Source: an uncultured Collinsella sp.
Lineage (GTDB): Bacteria; Actinomycetota; Coriobacteriia; Coriobacteriales; Coriobacteriaceae
Direction of reading: 5' to 3'
DNA length: 19,503 bases
Assembly (NCBI GenBank): GCA_902494295.1
Contig: CABUSL010000024.1
Coordinates: forward strand, 1 to 19,503
Part shown: piece after piece, positions 14,401-19,503 of the stretch
Position numbering within the stretch: the stretch's first letter is position 1
Layout: every line of letters begins with the position of its first letter
The notes under the pieces: model-generated
Database searches by the model: none
What the model was told of the DNA's origin: nothing
The model's input: only the letters and a program-made list of their open reading frames with translations
Translations under genes and position numbers: made by a program

Positions 14401-16275
14401 GAGCTTATCTCGAGCTTTGGCTTTGCGGTCTTTACCGAGGATTCGCTTGCGCACCTGGTGAAGCCCGAGCGTCCCATCCGCGTCGTCGACCAGTGGATGT
14501 ACCACAGCCGCCTGTACGCCGTCGCCCGTTTTGTGACGATGCGCAACGACCTGGACCTGATCCAGCTCAACTCTTTCGGCTGCGGCCTCGATGCTCTGAC
14601 CACCGATCAGGTTCAGGAGATTCTGGAAGCCAGCGGCAAGATCTACACCGTGCTCAAGATCGATGAGGTGTCCAACCTGGGCGCCGCGCGCATCCGCATC
14701 CGCTCGCTCATGGCGGCGCTCAAGGACCAGGAGGCCGAGCGCTTGGCCGAGGCCACGGCCGCGGGCGAGGCCTACGAGCAGGGCGACGCCGCGCCGGTGG
14801 CGCCCTCCACGGATGCCCCCGCGTTCGCGAGCCGCAAGTACACGTTTGAGGCTCAGCGTGAGAGTGCTTCGACCGCGTGGCCCAAGGTGCCCTTTACCGA
14901 GCAGATGCGCGAGGAGGGCTACACCATCCTGTGCCCGCAGATGGCGCCGATCCACTTTGACCTGGTCAAAGAGGTGTTCCGTGGTGCTGGCTACAACTTG
15001 GAGCTGCTGCCCTCGACCGATCACGATGCCGTCGAGGCCGGCCTGCGCTACGTGAACAATGACATTTGCTATCCGTCCATTTTGGTGACCGGCCAGATTA
15101 TGGAGGCCATCGAGAGCGGTCGGTACGACCTCTCCAAGACGGCCGTGGTTATCAGCCAGACCGGTGGCGGCTGCCGTGCCACCAACTACATCGCACTCAT
15201 CCGCAAGGCCCTGCGCGAAAGCGGCCACCCCGAGATCCCGGTGATCTCGCTTTCTGCCGTGGCGCTCGGCGAGGACAACCCCGGCTTTAAGATTACGCCG
15301 GCGCTGCTTAAGCAGGCCGTGTACGCGGTGCTCTTTGGCGACGTGATGATGCAGATGCTCTACCGCTGCCGCCCGTACGAGGCTACGCCCGGTGCGGCGA
15401 ACGCGCTCTACGAGGAGTACATGGCGCGCGCCCGCAAGCTGGCGCCTAAGTTCAACCGCCACAACTACACCAAGCTGTGCCGCGAGGCCATCCGTGCGTT
15501 CGACACCATGCCGCTCGTGGGCGAGGGCACCAAGCCGCGCGTGGGCGTGGTTGGCGAGATCTTGGTTAAGTTCCACCCCACGGCCAACAACCATGTGGTC
15601 GATGTTATCGAGCGCGAGGGCTGCGAGGCCGTGGTGCCGGGCCTGCTCGACTTCTTCCTGTACTCCATGAGCAACGCCGAGCTGCAGAAGGACGAGCTGG
15701 GTAGCTCTGCCACTACGCGCGCGGGCATGCAGGCGCTTATTAAGCTCGTGGACTGGATGCGTACGCCGGTGGAGGAGATGCTCGAAAAGTCTCGCCGCTT
15801 TGAGGCGCCCGAGCGCATCGGTACCATGGCCGACAAGGCCCGCACGGTGCTTTCGGTGTGCAACAACATGGGCGAGGGCTGGCTGCTCACGGCCGAGATG
15901 CTCGACCTGATCGACCACGGCGCACCCAACATCATCTGCACGCAGCCCTTCGCGTGCCTGCCTAACCACGTGGTGGGCAAGGCCGTGATCAAGGAGCTGC
16001 GCCGCCAGCACCCCGAGAGCAACATTGTTGCGGTGGACTATGATCCCGGCGCGTCTGAGGTCAACCAGCTCAACCGTATTAAGCTCATGATCAGCGTGGC
16101 CAAGGAAAACATGCGCGCCGGCAAGGGCTTTAAGCTCGAGAAGGTGGCGCCGCTCGCGATGGACGAGGTCACCGGCCAGATGCGTGCCCACGATGGCTGC
16201 GTGAGCTGCGGACCGGCCAGCGAGGAGGCCGTTGCATCGGTCGCCGAGCGTCTGGGACGCGGCATTAAGAAGTAA
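11494..16275 (+). CDS. Giant fused acyl-CoA dehydratase activase (HgdC-like ATPase, tandem) with DUF2229 and HgdB-like regions
   Basis: This 1593-residue cytoplasmic protein belongs to the BadF/BadG/BcrA/HgdC ATPase family, which couples ATP hydrolysis to low-potential electron transfer onto radical 2-hydroxyacyl-CoA dehydratases or benzoyl-CoA reductases. Order: an Ala-rich helical, low-complexity lead (1-82); ATPase domain 1 (85-335) with GIDVGSTTVK, GGEDAK and cluster cysteines in NGTCAGGTG (205) and SRCGVF (244); ATPase domain 2 (399-655) with GIDAGSTTMK, GGQDMK, Cys525/Cys529 and Cys564; a CxxCxxxC...C motif (686, 689, 693, 712); a DUF2229 region (about 750-1060); a linker rich in Ala/Pro (1080-1115); and a C-terminal HgdB-like part (1135-1570) ending in CVSCG. 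The domain layout is known in anaerobes. Start ATG at 11494 follows AAGAGGAGAG. No dehydratase partner is nearby. Confidence 0.88.
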   Translation: MSKLVEGIKDRVVAAAREAAPAVVDAAQKAATAAAEKVAEAVADAKNAAGETSAASEPAAAPVAVTAAHAPEGAIFNPEAAHGNLHLGIDVGSTTVKLAVLNDDNQIVYAKYQRHHTDVRACARDLFEGAATVLPTAQMTCAITGSGGLLLSQWLDLEFVQEVIASKRAVETLIPATDVAIELGGEDAKIIYFDNGIEQRMNGTCAGGTGAFIDQMATLLHTDASGLNELAANATTIYPIASRCGVFAKTDVQPLLNEGARPEDVAASIFQAVVTQTISGLACGRPIRGNVAFLGGPLQYLSELRHRFYLTLNLDEEHRIVPQNAHLFVASGAAMAHESNKLSTFPQLIEAIDALGDTQGAEVERLDPLFATDEDFAEFKTRHDQEVVPKGKLDGYTGRVFIGIDAGSTTMKAALVGEDGQLLHTWYGNNNGDILGTAKVIMADFYNHIPAGCTIGHVTTTGYGEALLIEALKADSGEIETVAHLRGAKAFLPGVEFILDIGGQDMKCLRVKDGVIEHIMLNEACSSGCGSFIESFAVSMNMDVRAFANAAIHAKAPVDLGSRCTVFMNSRVKQAQKEGATVGDIAAGLSYSVIKNALFKVIKLRDPKEIGSQVIVQGGTFMSDATLRAFEQLTGVHAVRPDIAGCMGAYGAALLARDRAGADGTSTILSAEDIAHLTVTQKHVRCGRCSNNCQLTVNDFGGGRRFITGNRCEKGAGHKKQKTEAPNLFKKKNELLFNREALSPDEAPRGTVGIPRALNMYENYPFWHAFFTRLGFSVQLSDQSSKKTYQAGIESMPSESVCYPAKMSHGHVMNLIDRDVDFIWMPCVRWERKEDPTAGNCYNCPIVMSYPTALALNIDEIREQNIEFLYPFVPYHDKTELKRRLYQVLAVDRVADAQAGRGRVRGPKITRSEVDAAVNAAFEADARFHEDIQTMGEEALKWVEDHGGHGIVLAGRPYHNDPEINHALPELISSFGFAVFTEDSLAHLVKPERPIRVVDQWMYHSRLYAVARFVTMRNDLDLIQLNSFGCGLDALTTDQVQEILEASGKIYTVLKIDEVSNLGAARIRIRSLMAALKDQEAERLAEATAAGEAYEQGDAAPVAPSTDAPAFASRKYTFEAQRESASTAWPKVPFTEQMREEGYTILCPQMAPIHFDLVKEVFRGAGYNLELLPSTDHDAVEAGLRYVNNDICYPSILVTGQIMEAIESGRYDLSKTAVVISQTGGGCRATNYIALIRKALRESGHPEIPVISLSAVALGEDNPGFKITPALLKQAVYAVLFGDVMMQMLYRCRPYEATPGAANALYEEYMARARKLAPKFNRHNYTKLCREAIRAFDTMPLVGEGTKPRVGVVGEILVKFHPTANNHVVDVIEREGCEAVVPGLLDFFLYSMSNAELQKDELGSSATTRAGMQALIKLVDWMRTPVEEMLEKSRRFEAPERIGTMADKARTVLSVCNNMGEGWLLTAEMLDLIDHGAPNIICTQPFACLPNHVVGKAVIKELRRQHPESNIVAVDYDPGASEVNQLNRIKLMISVAKENMRAGKGFKLEKVAPLAMDEVTGQMRAHDGCVSCGPASEEAVASVAERLGRGIKK

Positions 16276-16303
16276 CTGGCCTGCTTTGGGCTAGATATGA
16301 GGC

Positions 16304-16340
16304 AAACGGGTGATAGCCGTACCGGTTACCACCCGTTTTT
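16304..16340 (+). terminator. Rho-independent terminator of the TetR-activase operon
   Basis: AAACGGGTG (16304-16312) pairs with CACCCGTTT (16330-16338). After one mismatch an inner stem TAGCC/GGTTA continues around a small loop. A T5 run (16336-16340) closes the element, 29 nt after the activase stop. Confidence 0.85.
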
Positions 16341-16360
16341 GCTGGACACATGTTGCGTAA

Positions 16361-16870
16361 ATGACCTTGCTACAGCCTTCCGTGGGCTTGCCCGATTTTT
16401 GGGCCGGTTCGGGCTTTGAAGACAAGTTACTGCAGGCCCAATGCGATTTTTCGCTCAACGCAGGCCAGCACAGCGTGACGTATCTGCCGAGTTCTGATAC
16501 GGCAACGACCGGTTGCTACCAAGTGCTGCTATACGACAACAACTTTGGTGCGGCCGAGAGCTACCCCAAGTTCGATTGGGGCCAGCTGGTCGCCGCGGTG
16601 GTGACCGACTACAGTAAGGGAACGCATTCGTTTGGGCGCATCTTTACGGTGGACGAGACCGTGCGCACCTACGAGCTTGTGGACCAGATCGCCGTGCCGT
16701 TTTCGGGCTATGTGAGCAGTGCGCAGCGCGTCGGCGATTCGAATAGCATGCTCGTGGCATCGGGCATGGCCAAGACTTTTGCCGAGTACGATCGCTATGG
16801 ACTGCCCATCGCCACCTACGAGATGGAAGCCGAAAAGTATATCTACCGCGTGTACAAGTACGAGCTGTAG
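16361..16870 (+). pseudogene. C-terminal remnant of an arylsulfotransferase (ASST-like) gene
   Basis: The 169-codon frame looks like the C-terminal third of the bacterial aryl-sulfate sulfotransferase family: GQHSVTYLP, a VLLYDNNFG strand, then SSAQRVGDSNSMLVASGMAKTFAEYD, and a final YIYRVYKYEL like the beta-propeller closure of that family. Full-length proteins have about 500-600 residues with an N-terminal signal and catalytic His/Arg residues, all missing here. The frame opens directly after a TAA (16358-16360), no ribosome binding site precedes its ATG, and the region upstream is the activase terminator. I read it as a deletion remnant, though a small expressed protein cannot be excluded. 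It is convergent with the DUF389 gene, 14 nt away. Confidence 0.6.
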
Positions 16871-16884
16871 CGCTGCGCTCTGCA

Positions 16885-18024
16885 TCACTTCACGTCAAAT
16901 TCCACGCGATCGAGTTCGGGTACGTTGAGGTCTATGAGCTTGCGGGCGACGTGACGGTCGTGTGCCCCAAGCGCCTCGCCTGTCGTCACATGGGCGACAA
17001 CCTCGCGCTCGACGATGCCCTCTTCCTCGCCCTCGGCAGCCGAGGTCTCGACGGCGACGGTGTAATCCTTAAAGCCTGGCAGCACCGCCGCAAGCTCGCG
17101 CGTGGTTTCGGTGACGCCGTAGCCGTCCTGCACGCCGGCCTGCGCCGAGCCAATGGAACCCGCCGTCATAACAATGCAGGGGATGGCAAAAATCACCGTG
17201 CCCACAATGATGCGGCGGCGCACCTTGCGCGACAGCTCATCGACCTCGGCGTCTTCCTCGGCCGTTACGACGCCGTCGCCGTTGAGGTCGCGCTTGAGCG
17301 GTACACGCAAAAGAAGCAATACGGCTTCGGCTGCCAGCGCGATAAAGACGACGTTGATGCCAAACTCGTAAAGGGCCGAGAGGAACAGCGGCCCGCTCGC
17401 GATAGCGATGCCGTAACCAGCCGCGCACAGGGGCGGCATGAGCGCGGTGGCCACGGCCACGCCGGCGATGAGCGTGGCGGGTTCCTGGTCGCGCGAGTTG
17501 CCCAGGCCGCCCGCAAAGCCGCCCGCGAGCGCGACGGCAAGGTCCCATACGGTGGGTGTCGAGTTGTCGATGATGGCCGCCGTGGTGGTGCCAAGGGGCG
17601 AGAGCTTAAAGTACAGCGTGGACGTGACCAGGCAAAAGACCATTTGCAGCGCGAGACCGGCGACGGCCTCGACGGCAATCTCGCGGTCGAGCGTGGCGAT
17701 GCCGTATGCCATGGCAAGGACCGAGCCCATGAGCGGGCAGATGAGCATGGCACCTACAATGGCGATGTCCGAGTCGATATCGAGACCGATGCTCGCGATG
17801 AGCATGGCGATGATGAGGATGCATAGGTGGGAACCAGTCAGACGCGCCCCGTTTACAAAACGCTTGCGGATCACGTGATAGGGCGCGCGACCTTCGCGAA
17901 TGTTGAACGCGCGCTTGAGGAAACGGGTGACGTTTTCCATGGCCTCACTATGGGCGGGGCGGATGCCGTGGCGCCGGTGATGGCGTTCGCGTAGTCGCTT
18001 GATCTGTTGTTTGTCGAGTTCCAT
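16885..18024 (-). CDS. DUF389 (TIGR00341-type) membrane protein with an EF-hand-like loop
   Basis: This 379-residue membrane protein belongs to the DUF389 family of unknown function. Its core has family patterns GAMLICPLMGSVLAMAYG (91-108), a STPTVWDLAVALAGGFAGGLG stretch around 155-175 and ATALMPPLCAAGYG (192-205). About six hydrophobic segments lie between residues 65 and 290. Between two of them sits DLNGDGVVTAEE (246-257), which matches the 12-residue EF-hand calcium loop with D, N, D, G and final E in the expected places; this is not a usual DUF389 part. The C-terminal 90 residues are soluble and acidic. Start chosen at 18024, with GAGG 5 nt upstream; longer starts read through non-membrane, low-quality sequence. 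Single gene, convergent with the arylsulfotransferase remnant. Confidence 0.82.
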   Translation of the reverse strand: MELDKQQIKRLRERHHRRHGIRPAHSEAMENVTRFLKRAFNIREGRAPYHVIRKRFVNGARLTGSHLCILIIAMLIASIGLDIDSDIAIVGAMLICPLMGSVLAMAYGIATLDREIAVEAVAGLALQMVFCLVTSTLYFKLSPLGTTTAAIIDNSTPTVWDLAVALAGGFAGGLGNSRDQEPATLIAGVAVATALMPPLCAAGYGIAIASGPLFLSALYEFGINVVFIALAAEAVLLLLRVPLKRDLNGDGVVTAEEDAEVDELSRKVRRRIIVGTVIFAIPCIVMTAGSIGSAQAGVQDGYGVTETTRELAAVLPGFKDYTVAVETSAAEGEEEGIVEREVVAHVTTGEALGAHDRHVARKLIDLNVPELDRVEFDVK

Positions 18025-18254
18025 GTCCACCTCGTTCCAGCGCGGTCCGCGCAACGCGCCCGTTGTCCTAACTCTACACCGTGGCGGGCAGGGCGTCTGT
18101 TGGATGTGGGATTCGATAGGGCAGATGACGCGGGAGCAAATGCAAATCACAGGCTCAATTCGATCCCGCAAGAATATGATGCGCCAGCTCCTACATATGT
18201 GACGAAATTGTGAAGCACGAGAGCGTAAATTTCAAAAAATACGCTGGTCGCCAA

Positions 18255-18266
18255 TGTTGCGCAACA
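18255..18266. promoter_or_regulatory. 12-bp perfect palindrome next to the coiled-coil gene promoter
   Basis: TGTTGCGCAACA is a perfect dyad ending 4 nt before the predicted -35 box of the coiled-coil gene. Its position would suit an activator or repressor site. No family assignment is possible. Confidence 0.45.
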
Positions 18267-18269
18267 GAA

Positions 18270-18298
18270 TTCAAAAATCGACAGCTACCGTTTAATAC
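18270..18298 (+). promoter_or_regulatory. Predicted promoter of the secreted coiled-coil protein gene
   Basis: TTCAAA (-35, 18270-18275), a 17-nt spacer and TAATAC (-10, 18293-18298) lie 33 nt before the ATG at 18332. The predicted leader is about 27 nt and contains the ribosome binding site GGGAGA. Confidence 0.55.
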
Positions 18299-18331
18299 GT
18301 ATGGATACATCCGTGTCAAAGGGAGAAAGCC

Positions 18332-19503
18332 ATGGCAAACTACAGTCCACAACACTTTGAGCCTCGGGCCAAGACTGTCAACGTCAAGGGCGTTGCTAAC
18401 CGCGCCGTCGCAACCGTTTTGACGGCGGGCCTCATCGCTCAGCCGCTCATGTCGCCGCTGGCGGCAATCGCCGCACCGTCAACCGATAACGGCGATTCTG
18501 TTCAGGGGGGGGGTAGTTCTGTAGAGAATACCGTTGCCGCCGGTAACCAAGCGGTCGTAAAGACGGCTGCCCAGCTGGCCGAGGAGTCGGCAAAGCAGCT
18601 CAAGGACGCTCAGGCCGCCTACGATGCCGCCCAGAAGAAGGCCGGCGCGGCGGGCCAGTCTCAAAAGCAGGCGCAGCAGCAAAAGAATCAGGCCTCGCAG
18701 GCCGTGACCGATAACGCCGCCGAGCAGAACGAGGCCGAGGTAGCCGCGCTTCAGGAGAAGATTGACGAGCTTAAAGCGGCCGTCGACAAGGCAGAGCAGC
18801 AGCAGAAGAAGCTGGGCGACCTGAACGATCAGCTCGAACAGGCCAACAAGAGTGTCGAGGATAAGACCCAGGCGCTCAAGGACGCCAAGGCAAAGCAGGA
18901 TGAGGCCAAGAAGGCCCTCGATGATGCCCAGGCCAAGCTCGAGGCCATGGGTATGGACGAGTACGAGGCCGCCAAGAAGGCCGTCGAGGACGCGCAGGCA
19001 AAGCTCGATGACGCCAATAAGGCCGTTGCTACTGCACAGGCCAATCTGGACCAGGCCAAGGCCGCCGAGGCGAGTGCTCAGCAGGAAAAGAAGGACACTG
19101 AGGCCGCTCTGACGACTGCCCAGGCCAAGAAGCAGGAGACTGCCGCTGCGCTCGCAGCCGCAACCACCGCGCGCGATAACGCCCAGCAGAAGTTCAACCA
19201 GGCGCAGGCCGCGCTCGATGCTGCCGTCTCGGGTACGGGTGTCGACCTGAGTGCGCTTGAGGCCGCCAAGATCGCTGCTGCTGGTGAGCTCAAGACCGCG
19301 CAGGCGGAGCTCAATGCCGCGACGGATGCCGACGCCACCGCACAGACAAATCTGCAGGCCGCCCAGGCTGCCGTCGCTGCCGCGCAGGAGAAGGCCAACG
19401 CCGCCAACGCTGCTGTGGCATCTGCCCAGTCTGCATACGATGCGGCAAACAAGGAGTACAAGGACGCGGCCAGTAAGCGTGACGCCGCGAAGACGGCATA
19501 CGA
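18332..19503 (+). CDS. Secreted or surface alanine-rich coiled-coil protein, 3' end missing
   Basis: The gene is open from ATG 18332 to the right edge (390 codons seen) with GGGAG 8 nt upstream. The protein starts with a Sec-type signal: a basic region with Arg12, Lys14, Lys19 and Arg24, a hydrophobic stretch from about 25 to 47, and an AIAA cleavage site after Ala48. From about residue 68 on it is almost all Ala, Gln, Lys, Glu and Asp in heptad-like patterns such as AQAKLDDANKAVATAQ, with no cysteine, so a long extended coiled coil outside the membrane is predicted. Similar leaders occur before CHAP or NlpC/P60 peptidase domains, or in wall-anchored adhesins; the deciding C-terminus is not in view. 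A G9 tract (18505-18513) encodes QGGG directly after the signal peptide; see the repeat entry. Confidence 0.82.
   Translation, partial: MANYSPQHFEPRAKTVNVKGVANRAVATVLTAGLIAQPLMSPLAAIAAPSTDNGDSVQGGGSSVENTVAAGNQAVVKTAAQLAEESAKQLKDAQAAYDAAQKKAGAAGQSQKQAQQQKNQASQAVTDNAAEQNEAEVAALQEKIDELKAAVDKAEQQQKKLGDLNDQLEQANKSVEDKTQALKDAKAKQDEAKKALDDAQAKLEAMGMDEYEAAKKAVEDAQAKLDDANKAVATAQANLDQAKAAEASAQQEKKDTEAALTTAQAKKQETAAALAAATTARDNAQQKFNQAQAALDAAVSGTGVDLSALEAAKIAAAGELKTAQAELNAATDADATAQTNLQAAQAAVAAAQEKANAANAAVASAQSAYDAANKEYKDAASKRDAAKTAY
18505..18513 (+). repeat. Homopolymer of nine G inside the coiled-coil gene
   Basis: Nine consecutive G cover the last base of codon 58 to the second base of codon 61. In the given sequence the frame is open. 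One extra G reads GGG-TAG at once, and one lost G reaches TAG three codons after the tract. G runs of this length are known slippage sites in other bacteria. Confidence 0.9.

Larger units (their letters stand above)
18025..18331. other. Divergent spacer between the DUF389 and coiled-coil genes
   Basis: These 307 bases hold no convincing gene. The left half is GC-rich and should contain the DUF389 promoter, which I cannot place. The right half is A/T-rich with a palindrome (18255-18266) and a promoter for the coiled-coil gene (18270-18298). No tRNA or terminator is seen. Confidence 0.6.

Noticed and set aside
11746..16191. A 1481-codon open frame on the minus strand opposite the activase gene
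   Set aside because: The plus-strand gene has clear domains throughout. The antisense frame is a known by-product of GC-rich codon use; its protein is full of His, Leu, Arg and Gly without a recognisable domain or a ribosome binding site.
18025..18171. Longer N-terminus for the DUF389 protein (49 extra residues)
   Set aside because: The extra part is Cys/Pro/Arg-rich and unlike the family, while the ATG at 18024 has a good ribosome binding site directly upstream.

Overview
The window looks like a stretch of chromosome from a high-GC, strictly anaerobic gut actinobacterium of the class Coriobacteriia, most likely Collinsella or a close relative. This is inferred from GC-rich codon use, frequent purine-rich ribosome binding sites with some GTG and TTG starts, a Corynebacterium-like glutamate transporter, a giant acyl-CoA dehydratase activase typical of anaerobes, and an arylsulfotransferase remnant. 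No rRNA, tRNA, CRISPR array, integrase or transposase was found.

Layout. (1) Positions 1-3656, minus strand: an amino-acid (glutamate-type) ABC transporter in the order lipoprotein, hairpin, permease, permease, ATPase, followed by the start of a probable class-I amidotransferase (peptidase C26) gene that runs off the left edge. (2) 3657-4113: a gene-free region holding the transporter promoter and an unusual array of six 18-nt repeats forming three equally sized inverted-repeat units, ending at a strong terminator. (3) 4114-5895, minus strand: a short-form DXP synthase. (4) 6124-7683, plus strand: an HD-domain protein and a PF06541-type membrane protein. (5) 7882-9707, plus strand: ammonium channel Amt and a PII protein, separated by a 209-nt spacer with inverted and direct repeats. 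(6) 9795-10652: a Cof-type HAD phosphatase. (7) 10772-16275: a TetR-family regulator and, 11 nt downstream, a 1593-residue fused acyl-CoA dehydratase activase. (8) 16361-16870: a C-terminal remnant of an arylsulfotransferase gene. (9) 16885-18024, minus strand: a DUF389 membrane protein with an EF-hand-like loop. (10) 18332 to the right edge: a secreted, alanine-rich coiled-coil protein with a run of nine G just after its signal peptide.

How parts may work together. Two nitrogen-acquisition modules, glutamate-type uptake and Amt-PII, lie close together, and a C26 hydrolase behind the transporter would fit use of gamma-glutamyl compounds. The TetR-activase pair suggests regulated radical dehydration of 2-hydroxyacyl-CoA compounds or a related ATP-driven reduction, but no dehydratase subunits are in the window.

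The most notable items are the regular repeat array at 3841-4056, the G9 tract in the surface-protein gene (either a one-base gain or a one-base loss gives a stop within a few codons), a PII protein lacking the tyrosine that is uridylylated in E. coli, and an EF-hand loop inside a DUF389 protein.
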